From assembly GCF_017656155.1 (NCBI RefSeq), contig NZ_JACDOH010000004.1, positions 62,001-126,000 on the forward strand: 64,000 bases of DNA. Direction: 5' to 3'. The position numbers were made by a program, and so were the translations under genes. The notes below the pieces were generated by a model that was not told where the DNA came from, ran no database searches, and was given only the letters and a program-made list of their open reading frames with translations. Numbering within the stretch: the stretch's first letter is position 1; every line of letters begins with the position of its first letter. Positions 34,832 to 43,225 of the stretch are shown piece by piece. Source of the stretch: Thermosyntropha sp. GTDB lineage: Bacteria > Bacillota > Syntrophomonadia > Syntrophomonadales > Syntrophomonadaceae.

Positions 34832-35119
34832 GTCCAAACAACCTTCCTTTCCATAATTATTTTGACGAACAAAATAAGCGACAAACAACTACAACAGCTT
34901 AATCTTTACCACCCCAAGCAGAGAAGAGCAAAGATAAAGGCTGGTGCTTATCCTATCCGGCTTGTTTATTAACCCCTCCTTTCCACGAACTTAATTAGGC
35001 TATACTTTTTGCCTTAAAATTTTTATATATTATACACTAAATTTCTTACGATTTCGATATTTTTGTGTAAAGATTTTATGTATTTATAATTTATTTTTTA
35101 TCTCCAAAAATAAAAAAAT
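34832..35119. other. Leader of the pyrophosphatase gene
   Basis: This interval, between the pyrophosphatase start and the restriction gene's terminator, is AT-rich and holds promoter-like AT boxes. I saw no conserved riboswitch core and no coding frame. Confidence 0.4.
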
Positions 35120-35136
35120 CCGTTTTTTGAAAAACG
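35120..35136 (-). terminator. Terminator of type III RM operon
   Basis: CCGTTTTTC and GAAAAACGG-type arms form a hairpin on the minus strand and are followed by TTTTTTTATTTTT, about 55 bases after the Res stop. Confidence 0.75.
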
Positions 35137-35191
35137 GAACAAATTAACCAGTTATAATAAAATTCAAATATACTCTCGTTCGTGTCAAAAT

Positions 35192-37216
35192 TTAGTCTGT
35201 CCTTCTTCCTCTAACCTCTTTTTCTATTTGAGCCAAAACATTTTGACAGATATACAGCTTATCTTCCGGAGTCAGGTTTTTAAACTTGACCTCCGATGTT
35301 TTAACCTCTACATTAAGACCTTTTACGCAGTTTATAAATTCCACCGATGATGAAATAAAAGGAAAATAGCGCTTTAAATTATTAAACCTGTAAAAATCAA
35401 GTCTAGACATGGCTTTTCTTATAACAGGTAAACCACAATTACCTAGAGTTAAAACAAATGATTTATATTCAATACTCTCTGAATCACCATCTTCAAAAAG
35501 ATTAATCTCTGTAGATACCAGAGGAGGAAGTTTAACCCTGTAAACTCGGTCAGAAACAAACCTTAAATCACTGCACCCGCAATTTTCCTCTATATCAGAT
35601 ACTCTTCCTTCGTTATATAACTTTTTATCCATGATCTTATCTTTTTCCATAAGTTCGGGCTTTACCCCCTGATTCGGAACAAATCCGGACTGCACAAGGC
35701 TTTTGGTTATCTCTTCAATATATTTTGGGTTATAGCAGCTATGGTAGTAAAGCTCTTCAAGGATTCTAAGCTCATTATCAGGTTGGTTATCAAACTTTCT
35801 CTTAAAGATATTATTGTCGGAACCTATTTTAAACGGATAGTATCTTGCCCCCCTACCGATAAGCTGCCTTTCTGCTATGGTAGCAGCTCCAGGGATATAC
35901 TCCCCACTCCTTGTCCATTTTCCATCTCTTTTGTCATATAGCCGAACTATATCAAAAAGGTTTAGAACATCCCACCCTTCATCAAGCATTTTAACAGCAA
36001 ATACAGCCCTTATTTGGTTGTCTTCGGATTCAAGGGTATTTAACTTTATCTGCCTTTCCCTGTCTATATTCTCTGAATCTAACAAAATACATTTTTCTTC
36101 GGAAAATTCTTCTTTTATTTCCTCAGCAAGATTATCCAAAGAAATGCCATGATCTCTGAAAAAAATAAAGGCCTTTTTGATTATTGAATATTCCGCAGGT
36201 TCGATTTTCTTAATATCTGTCCCCTTCAGTCCATTTATTTTTTCCCTGAATAACATATAGTTATATTTTGATTCTCGTATGCTCAATGATTTAAATAAAA
36301 TCACCGGTTTCAGATATATACTATTCTTTTCAGCTATTTTTCTCCTATACTGGCTGAGCACCACAGCCTGCAGCATCCTCTCCCAGTTACCCAGGTTAGA
36401 CTGCAACACTTTTATATCCTTGGAATAACCATCCTGTCTAAACCTTTTAATATCATATTCGTAAATAATCTTGTCTTTATACTTTTCATAGATTTCTTTA
36501 TTTTCCATATCTATCGTTGCAGTATATTCCAGCATTATATTATCATCACAGGAATTTAAAATCTTCATCACAGTAGTTTCCCAGGCATTAAGGCCTGCCA
36601 TCTCAACATTCCCCAGCCTATTTCTTTTTCGCGTCCAGACATTTATGTGATGTGCCTCATCTGAAAGTAAAACAACCTTTCTGTTTTCAAAATCCTCCAG
36701 GGTAATCTGATTTTCCCTAAAAAGGCTAAGTTGACTATGCAGTCCCTGGATGGTGGTAAAAATGATGTTTATATCATAATCATTCACATCATCAAAGTTT
36801 AGGACTTCACTCATACTAACTTCTCTGCCATCAAACTTTATCTTTTCATTAAAAATATATTTGGGAGAAAGCGGATTCAAAAAGTTTTCCCTGGTCTTTT
36901 CAATTATATTTGTGCTGTTAACAAAGAACAAAAAATTTCTGTATCCTTTACTGTAAAGATACAGGATATTTGAAGCCATAAGTAGGGTTTTACCTGAACC
37001 TGTCGCCATATTGAAAAGCAAATGAACCGGTTTCTTCTTTTTCGGGTATTCTTCCATATAATGAATCAGTCTGGCTATTGCCTCTACCTGATAATCCCTC
37101 AGTTTAAACCTTTGATTCAGGTTTTTCCCTATAAATTCCGGTATACTGTTTTTCTCTAACAGCCCTGAATTTGAAATATTATCATATATTTCACTTAACA
37201 GACCTTTACTGGACAT
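35192..37216 (-). CDS. res: Type III restriction Res subunit lacking nuclease domain
   Basis: The 674-residue protein has the superfamily 2 helicase parts of Res: Q-region, Walker A MATGSGKTLLMA, the DEAH-like box LLSDEAHH, YTATID, and the late motif RQLIGRGARYYPF. Type III Res proteins are usually 870-1000 residues, with a PD-(D/E)XK nuclease after the helicase. Here the chain stops right after LAQIEKEVRGRRTD, about where the nuclease part would begin, and a terminator follows; no nuclease frame is seen in any register. It should translocate or assist the methylase but not cut. Start ATG 37216 follows GGGAGGAT; it begins next to the mod stop. Confidence 0.85.
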   Translation of the reverse strand: MSSKGLLSEIYDNISNSGLLEKNSIPEFIGKNLNQRFKLRDYQVEAIARLIHYMEEYPKKKKPVHLLFNMATGSGKTLLMASNILYLYSKGYRNFLFFVNSTNIIEKTRENFLNPLSPKYIFNEKIKFDGREVSMSEVLNFDDVNDYDINIIFTTIQGLHSQLSLFRENQITLEDFENRKVVLLSDEAHHINVWTRKRNRLGNVEMAGLNAWETTVMKILNSCDDNIMLEYTATIDMENKEIYEKYKDKIIYEYDIKRFRQDGYSKDIKVLQSNLGNWERMLQAVVLSQYRRKIAEKNSIYLKPVILFKSLSIRESKYNYMLFREKINGLKGTDIKKIEPAEYSIIKKAFIFFRDHGISLDNLAEEIKEEFSEEKCILLDSENIDRERQIKLNTLESEDNQIRAVFAVKMLDEGWDVLNLFDIVRLYDKRDGKWTRSGEYIPGAATIAERQLIGRGARYYPFKIGSDNNIFKRKFDNQPDNELRILEELYYHSCYNPKYIEEITKSLVQSGFVPNQGVKPELMEKDKIMDKKLYNEGRVSDIEENCGCSDLRFVSDRVYRVKLPPLVSTEINLFEDGDSESIEYKSFVLTLGNCGLPVIRKAMSRLDFYRFNNLKRYFPFISSSVEFINCVKGLNVEVKTSEVKFKNLTPEDKLYICQNVLAQIEKEVRGRRTD

Positions 37217-37217
37217 G

Positions 37218-39212
37218 TTAAATCCTCCCGGTCTCATTCAAATCATTTTCATAAAACATTTCATTTAAAACCTTATCTTTATAGCTTATGTTATATATAG
37301 CATCATCAATTTCACTATAGTTCACATAAAGATTATTTTTATCCAGTATCTCTGCGAGAATCCTTTTTTGCTCAGGAAAATTCATATTTTTAAACTCTTC
37401 AATATTTTCGTCAAACAACAAAGAATCAACCTTATAACTTAAAAAACTGCTTGACTTCATTTCCTGCCATAAATTTATAAGATCATCAGTTGTTTCGGCT
37501 TCCCGTATTCTTTCTATAAATACCTCATTAATTTTTGCCAACTCCATGTAAATAAAACTCCCACCCCCCAACCAGCTCACAGATTTAGAAATTCCCGTTT
37601 GCTCTCCAGCAATCACATTTTTAAGCCTCGCAAGCGCACTATTCTCACCATAATCAAGCTGTTCTATTCCAATATACTGCCTGCCCATTTTATGAGCTAC
37701 TGCGCAGGTAGTCCCTGAACCCAAGAAAAAATCCAATACTATATCTCCGGGTTCTGTCACAAGTTCTATAATTCTTTTAATCAGCTTTTCCGGCTTCTTG
37801 CCGGATTTAAAGCTGACATTTCCTTCACTTGCGGGAGTTGCCCCAATATCCCACCAAAAATCGCTTATAAGCTTTCCATAATATTTTTTGCCATTTTCTA
37901 TAACAATTCTTTCAGAAAGTGGAGACAGCATTCCTCCATCATAAACTAAAACAGTTCTTCCATCTCCTGTTCTATATTCTTCCACTTTACCTTTAGACTT
38001 GTTTTCCTGGGCAAATTTTTTAAAATTCTTTCCCGATTTCTGAATATCATTTTTCAGGGCATAAATCTTTTCAGCATTTTTTAAACAATACTCTCGAAAT
38101 TTCAAATAAAACAGATTTTTTTGTTCCTCACTTAAACCTCTTAAAGTTTCCTGCCCAAACATATCTCTCAAAATATTTTTATAAACATCAGTCACAATAT
38201 ATCCTTCCTGATCCTTAACTACTTCCCAGCGATAGCTGTCATTATATTCCGCGGCACGAACGTATAAAGGTTTAAATCTATGCAGCCTGCCGTTTTTAGC
38301 ATAATATAATATGTGCTCCTTAACTTTAAATAAATGCTCACCTCTCATTACATTCACAGCATTAACTCCACTTTCAGACCCCATCATTACTACAATATCT
38401 TCTTTAAAGTTTTCCCTGCCAAAAATTTCATCCATTAAGACCTTTAAATACGCCTGCTCATTATCGTCACACTGAACAAAAATAGCTCCATCTTCCCGCA
38501 AGAGATCTTTTGCTGCCTCCAATCTGTTTTTCATAAATGTAAGCCATGTTGAGTGTCTAAAGTTGTCATTATATTGAAATTCATCATTCCCTGTATTGTA
38601 TGGAGGGTCAATATATATGAGCTTTACTTTGCCTGCAAATCTTTTTTTAATCGAATGAAGTACCAGAAGGTTGTTGCCCTTGATTATCAAATTGTCATTC
38701 GACCTTATTTCCAAAACCTCATGCTTGCCTTCCCTGTCAATCCTGAGAAAATTGCAAAATACTTTTGGTTCTAAAAGAACATCTATTTCATCCGGGGCGA
38801 GAATTTCGTTATAAAATACTTCCTGCCTTTTTTTAACTGATTTTTCCTGCCCTCCCTCCAGTACACAGTCCTTATAAGGCCATACCAGAACAACATCTTT
38901 ATTTCTGCTTAAATAGCTGTTATCAACTGCAAGCCCTATTTTATTCTTAAATGCAGTATAAGAGTCGGGAAGAAATTCCTTATTATCCACAAATCTTACA
39001 AACTTGTCCCTGTCAAAAACCAGCACCCCGTCTATATTTTTAAAAAAATATGATTTTAGTCTTTCCCGGCTCAGCAGGAGTCTAATTAACGATTCATCCA
39101 AAATTAGAGCAGATTCAATAATTTTATTCTTAAGCAGTTTTCCATCAGCAGTATAATCCTTATTCTCACCTAAAAGCCCTTTCAATTCACTAAAGATACT
39201 TTGGGAAAGCAT
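37218..39212 (-). CDS. mod: Type III DNA methyltransferase (Mod)
   Basis: This 664-residue beta-class adenine methyltransferase carries the catalytic DPPY in KLIYIDPPYNTGNDE, before the AdoMet-binding FLGSGTTCAVAHKMGR, the order of the beta class. The inserted central region (about residues 270-440) probably recognises the target. An N-terminal extension of about 150 residues resembles other Mod proteins of this group. GGAGGAG precedes the ATG. It is the first gene of an operon with res; the specificity cannot be read. Intact, so host methylation may persist though cutting is lost. Confidence 0.92.
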   Translation of the reverse strand: MLSQSIFSELKGLLGENKDYTADGKLLKNKIIESALILDESLIRLLLSRERLKSYFFKNIDGVLVFDRDKFVRFVDNKEFLPDSYTAFKNKIGLAVDNSYLSRNKDVVLVWPYKDCVLEGGQEKSVKKRQEVFYNEILAPDEIDVLLEPKVFCNFLRIDREGKHEVLEIRSNDNLIIKGNNLLVLHSIKKRFAGKVKLIYIDPPYNTGNDEFQYNDNFRHSTWLTFMKNRLEAAKDLLREDGAIFVQCDDNEQAYLKVLMDEIFGRENFKEDIVVMMGSESGVNAVNVMRGEHLFKVKEHILYYAKNGRLHRFKPLYVRAAEYNDSYRWEVVKDQEGYIVTDVYKNILRDMFGQETLRGLSEEQKNLFYLKFREYCLKNAEKIYALKNDIQKSGKNFKKFAQENKSKGKVEEYRTGDGRTVLVYDGGMLSPLSERIVIENGKKYYGKLISDFWWDIGATPASEGNVSFKSGKKPEKLIKRIIELVTEPGDIVLDFFLGSGTTCAVAHKMGRQYIGIEQLDYGENSALARLKNVIAGEQTGISKSVSWLGGGSFIYMELAKINEVFIERIREAETTDDLINLWQEMKSSSFLSYKVDSLLFDENIEEFKNMNFPEQKRILAEILDKNNLYVNYSEIDDAIYNISYKDKVLNEMFYENDLNETGRI

Positions 39213-39371
39213 ATGTGCTCCTCCTGTTTTATAAATTCATCTTATGTTCAAATGTTAGCATATTAACGAGACCCTCCTCTAGAAAATATTAACTATATAC
39301 TGAATGTGCATCTCCTATATGTAAGAAATATTTTTTACAGGCTTACGCTGCAATACTGTAAATAAAAATAA

Positions 39372-39405
39372 GGGCGCCAGGTATTGATTCAAATACCTGC
39401 GCCCC
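39372..39405 (-). terminator. Second terminator downstream of guaD
   Basis: GGGCGCAGGTATT and AATACCTGGCGCCC arms form a strong stem with loop TGAATC-like bases on the minus strand, then TTATTTTTATTT. It backs up the hairpin directly after the gene. Confidence 0.75.
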
Positions 39406-39428
39406 AACTTTTGACAAAGAAACTACGA

Positions 39429-39456
39429 AAATAGGGGCGAAATTCGCCCCTATTTT
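39429..39456 (-). terminator. Terminator of guaD
   Basis: AAATAGGGGCGAA and TTCGCCCCTATTT form a perfect stem immediately after the guanine deaminase stop, with a T-rich tail on the minus strand. Confidence 0.8.
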
Positions 39457-39459
39457 AAA

Positions 39460-40746
39460 TTAAAACTGTGGTTCTTCAATTTTCTTGCCTGATACATATC
39501 TATCTGCAATATTTCTGTCATCTCCAATATATATAAATCTCTGCAACCTTTCTTCAATAGTTCGCGGATTAACATCTGCAAGCGAACTGTCATCAATTAC
39601 AAGCGCATCAAATTCATATCCTTCTTCAAAACTTCCTACTTTGCCAAAGAAGCTTCCGCCACCTTTAGTTGCCAGATAGAAAAGCTCTGGCGTCGACAGT
39701 GGATCCCCATTTTCACTGTTTTCGACCCATTTTAATTTGGAAACCTGGGCTGCTGCTACTATAACACTCGGAATTGATACATCATGTCCTCCTGATATAT
39801 CACTGGCCAGGCCTACCGGAACCCCGGCCTCTACCAGTTTTCTTATCGGAGATATGCCGCTTGACAAGTTATTGTTGGAATGTGGTGAATGAGCAACATA
39901 TACCTTATTTTTGGCCATTAATTCTATTTCTTCATCATTTAAATAGATGCAGTGCGCCATAACTGTCGGCTGCTGCCCAAACAATCCGAACAGATCATAT
40001 ACACTGGCATAGTTGGGACATTCCGGATGAAGTTCCTTAACCCAGGCTACTTCTGATCTGTTCTCCGAAAGATGGGACTGAATCGGAACGTCGTACTTTT
40101 TGGCAAGTTGCGATAAACCTTTCATAAGTTCAGGAGAACAGGTCGGAACAAACCTGGGAGTAATTATAGGCTTAACCTTTTCATATCTGTCAACAGTTTC
40201 TTTCAGAAATTCTTCAGTATCACTCAAAGAATCCTCGGTAGTTTCGATTAATATATCGGGGGAATTCCTGTCCATATTAACTTTGCCCACATAGGCAGAA
40301 AGCCCGGCTTTATCTAAAAGATCCATCAACTTGATAGTTGCATCTTTATGAATGGTGGCAAATAAAACTGAACGTGTAGTTCCCAGTTTCCAGAGTTCCT
40401 TGACTACTTTCTTATATGCCTTTTCCGCATACTCTAAATCCTTATATTTGGATTCTTCCGGGAAAGTGTAGGTTTCCAGCCAGGGCAAAAGCTCTTTATC
40501 AAGTCCCAGTCCCCGGTTTACAAACTGAGGGGCATGGAAATGCAGATCAACAAAACCTGGAATTATCATTTTATCACCATAATCCATAACTTCCAGGTTT
40601 TGATATTCTGCTGGCAATGTTTGATAAGTCCCCTTTACCCGGCCTCCTTCAACAACAATGTATCCGTTTTCAATTATTTCGTACTTTCCAAATTCAGGAG
40701 TAAAAACTATATGTCCCTTATAAACCTTTACATCCACTGCCGACAT
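39460..40746 (-). CDS. guaD: Guanine deaminase
   Basis: This 428-residue amidohydrolase converts guanine to xanthine and ammonia. It shows the metal site PGFVDLHFHAPQ, the guanine deaminase hallmark NRGLGLDKELLPWLETYTFPEE, PTCSPELM, QSHLSEN, MAHCIYL and the zinc ligand ASDISGG. Length is usual. AAGGAGATGG precedes the ATG. It is monocistronic with two tandem terminators. It allows purines to be used as nitrogen or carbon source. Confidence 0.93.
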   Translation of the reverse strand: MSAVDVKVYKGHIVFTPEFGKYEIIENGYIVVEGGRVKGTYQTLPAEYQNLEVMDYGDKMIIPGFVDLHFHAPQFVNRGLGLDKELLPWLETYTFPEESKYKDLEYAEKAYKKVVKELWKLGTTRSVLFATIHKDATIKLMDLLDKAGLSAYVGKVNMDRNSPDILIETTEDSLSDTEEFLKETVDRYEKVKPIITPRFVPTCSPELMKGLSQLAKKYDVPIQSHLSENRSEVAWVKELHPECPNYASVYDLFGLFGQQPTVMAHCIYLNDEEIELMAKNKVYVAHSPHSNNNLSSGISPIRKLVEAGVPVGLASDISGGHDVSIPSVIVAAAQVSKLKWVENSENGDPLSTPELFYLATKGGGSFFGKVGSFEEGYEFDALVIDDSSLADVNPRTIEERLQRFIYIGDDRNIADRYVSGKKIEEPQF

Positions 40747-41237
40747 TCAACCATCTCCTTCATTTTTTTAATAATCGCTTGAGCAGGCTCAGCAAGACCC
40801 ATTCCAAACTTAAATTTAACTATAAGTATAAACTGGCTCAATTTTTTGTAGATTATCGTCGAAAATTTTTCCTGTCAAAATTCCCTTATGCCAATTCCCC
40901 CTTATATTTTTTTCTTATCAGATAAAAAAGGGCAGGTATTACCATCAATACCCACCCAAGTATGTACTTTTTATTATTTTGTATGCCGCAAGCCAGCTAT
41001 ATAAATTTAAAAATCGAAACCTTAAAATTTTGCGCAAAATCTTCACGCCAAACTATTAATAAAACCGACTCTTCCACATCTCACCTGCTGCTCTCGATAA
41101 AATACTTTCTCCTCTGTTCTTCCATCACACTATTTTTAATTATATCACAATTATCCTTCAAAGTCTTTTACCTTATTCAGCCAGATTACATATCTATTTA
41201 GCTCCTTAAAATATTCGGAGAAAAGCTATTTAATATG
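40747..41237. other. Non-coding stretch upstream of guaD
   Basis: AT-rich DNA without a gene. It holds a hairpin at 40930 and, toward 41237, the start of an IS3 remnant. No purine riboswitch core was seen before guaD. Confidence 0.4.
40930..40958 (-). terminator. Terminator-like hairpin
   Basis: GGGTGGGTATT and AATACCTGCCC form a stem (one mismatch) on the minus strand and run into six T. It lies downstream of the dgt remnant and may be the terminator of the original gene or of an inserted element. Confidence 0.55.
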
Positions 41238-41454
41238 AATGCTCATATAGAATCGTTCTACGCAATTTTAGAGGACGAATGCTAGAGTCAAAATGAATTT
41301 GAGAGCTTTATGGATGCTCACCAGGTTATAACAGAATATATGGAATTTTATAAACAGAGCCAAGACATGGAAGTATAAATTTTATGACTCCAAATGGATT
41401 TTACGAAGTATTTATGAGTAATTCTGTAAAACTTGAATCTTTTAGTGCATAATC
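41238..41454 (+). pseudogene. IS3-family transposase (OrfB) remnant
   Basis: One plus-strand frame reads NAHIESFYAILEDEC, a stop, then SQNEFESFMDAHQVITEYMEFY, the well-known C-terminal part of IS3-family OrfB transposases. Another frame gives MTPNGFYEVFMSNS and ends in SFSA, the usual end of this group. A stop codon and a small deletion interrupt it; the catalytic DDE core is absent. It directly abuts the broken dgt gene. Confidence 0.85.
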
Positions 41455-41469
41455 TCCGGACTTAGGGGA

Positions 41470-41718
41470 TCAATCCGCTACCAGGTTAACATGTTCAATA
41501 CGAGTGCAAATATGATCGTTTCTTGTAGCAAAGAAAACTTGCGTCTTATGCTTTAGTCGTCTGTAGGCCGTGCTATGAAGGATTCTGTTGTAGTCTCTGT
41601 AAAATTCAGTTCGTATATCATCGCTCCGTTGGTATATTTCCATTTCACGACTAATACACTTTTCCCATTTAGAATTGCCTGGAACAGTCGCCACTGAACT
41701 AAACTTACCTTTTTCCAT
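41470..41718 (-). pseudogene. dgt: N-terminal fragment of dGTP triphosphohydrolase
   Basis: From ATG 41718, after GGAGGGG, 82 residues match the start of bacterial dGTPase: [41 protein letters not shown] and [12 protein letters not shown], the beginning of the HD domain. After IEHVNLVAD it stops, and the remaining three quarters is missing. The IS3 remnant begins 16 bases further on, so an insertion probably cut the gene. No activity is expected. Confidence 0.88.
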
Positions 41719-42128
41719 CACATATTCCCCTCCTGAAGCAAGCATGTGAAATCATTCCCTGGCTCGTTCACGCATTCACTATATAAGCCCGGGTTATACC
41801 TAATTTAAATCACATAATTCGTCAATGATTTTTAATAATTTCAAAATTTTCAGCCCTTAAAATTGGCAATCTGCTCATCAAGCATCCTTCCAGTTTTCCT
41901 TATCCGTTATTATAAAAAAAGAAATCCCCCCTAGCACCATAATATAACCTTATTTAACTTTTAAAACTTTTCGTTCTGCAGAAACATGCATTTTCCCTTT
42001 TTATAGAATTATAAATAAACTTATGATTATATAGCAATGCTTAAAAAATAAATCAATGAAACACCTACAATCAAACTGCAGACCTGACTTATTTATAATC
42101 AAATGATAAAATCCAGAAAAAGTAAAAA
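41719..42128. other. Non-coding stretch before ssrA terminator
   Basis: No coding frame or repeat of note. The sequence upstream of the dgt remnant should hold its old promoter, but no clear boxes stand out. Confidence 0.35.
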
Positions 42129-42147
42129 AGCCCTGCAAACCAGGACT
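42129..42147 (-). terminator. Terminator of ssrA
   Basis: AGTCCTG and CAGGGCT form a short stem (one mismatch) with loop GTTTG on the minus strand, followed by TTTTTTACTTTTT, about 35 bases after the tmRNA 3' end. Confidence 0.75.
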
Positions 42148-42181
42148 TTCATATCTATTGTATAAATAAATATTTATCATT

Positions 42182-42536
42182 TGGTGGAGGCGGGGGGAGT
42201 CGAACCCCCGTCCGAAGGAAAGACCAGCAGAGTCTCTCCGAGCGCAGTCCGTGTTTTTTAATTCGCTCCCGAAACGCCCACGGACAGGCTTTTCAAGAGC
42301 TATCCCCGATTAAATTCCCTTTTAACCCCTCAGGGCCGAGGGTTAAAAGGTACTCCCGCTACGTGACGCCCTGAGCTGACCCGCGGGTGAAGTCAGCCGG
42401 ACGAGCTGCCTAATTAGGCAGCTAAAGCGTAATTTTCTTCTGCAGTTATTTTTAATTTCACCTTTTTAACGAGCTGGCGAACAACTCGGCTCGCTACTCT
42501 ACCCATCTTTTCCCCCGTCGAAACCATTACGCCCCC
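42182..42536 (-). ncRNA. ssrA: Transfer-messenger RNA (tmRNA)
   Basis: The 5' end reads GGGGGCGTAATGGTTTCGAC and the 3' end carries the tRNA-like TTCGACTCCCCCCGCCTCCACCA, with an encoded CCA. The acceptor arms pair. The tag frame GCA GAA GAA AAT TAC GCT TTA GCT GCC TAA gives AEENYALAA and then stop, ending in the LAA recognised by proteases. Pseudoknot GC stems follow. It rescues stalled ribosomes, together with SmpB, whose gene lies 85 bases upstream. Confidence 0.98.
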
Positions 42537-42620
42537 TTATAGTTTGAAAATAATCTTTAGCTGACATCTATATTATAACATTAAAAGGCATACTTTTATC
42601 AGCCATATATTGTAACTATC

Positions 42621-43091
42621 TCAATATCTGCCTTTATCCTTTAAAGCCCTTTCAATATCCCGCTTAGCATCACGGGCAGCTATATCTGCCCGCTTATCAT
42701 ACAGTTTTTTACCTACTGCAACCGCCAATTCTACCTTGGCCTTTCCGTTTTTAAAATATATCTTTAAAGGAATCAGAGTATATCCTTTTTCTTTGGTAAG
42801 CCCGATCAACCTATTAATCTCACTTTTATGCAAAAGCAGTTTCTTAGGACGCAAAGGGTCGTGATTAAAGCGGTTGCCTTTTTCATAAGGGCTTATGTGA
42901 AAGTTGTTAATCCATACTTCCCCGTTCTTTACAGTAGCATAGGCATCCTTCAGATTGCCTTTTCCCATGCGCAAAGACTTAACCTCGGTTCCTACCAGAA
43001 CCAGCCCTGCTTCCATAGTTTCTTTTATATGATAATCATGTCTGGCTTTGCGGTTATCTATAACCTGTTTTATCCCTTTATCTTTAGACAT
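42621..43091 (-). CDS. smpB: SsrA-binding protein SmpB
   Basis: This 156-residue protein fits SmpB, the partner that brings tmRNA to stalled ribosomes. It shows [53 protein letters not shown] and a basic C-terminal tail, [21 protein letters not shown], that enters the mRNA channel. It is followed by ssrA and preceded by rnr, the usual Gram-positive order. RBS is AGGTGG upstream of ATG. Confidence 0.97.
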   Translation of the reverse strand: MSKDKGIKQVIDNRKARHDYHIKETMEAGLVLVGTEVKSLRMGKGNLKDAYATVKNGEVWINNFHISPYEKGNRFNHDPLRPKKLLLHKSEINRLIGLTKEKGYTLIPLKIYFKNGKAKVELAVAVGKKLYDKRADIAARDAKRDIERALKDKGRY

Positions 43092-43225
43092 AAGTCCACC
43101 TCGAAAAATAAACCCTCGCCTTCATCCGTTCTTAAGGCCAGGGATTACTGCTCATTCTATTTCATTTTTAATTATACTTAAAATTCCTGATTAGTCAAGA
43201 ATATATGTTCTGTAATCTTATCTGA

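Noticed and set aside
34890-34980. Possible riboswitch upstream of the pyrophosphatase
   Set aside because: Short GC segments are present, but no conserved core of a known class, such as c-di-GMP, could be matched.
41100-41230. Further IS3 remnant upstream
   Set aside because: Frames before 41238 do not continue the transposase.
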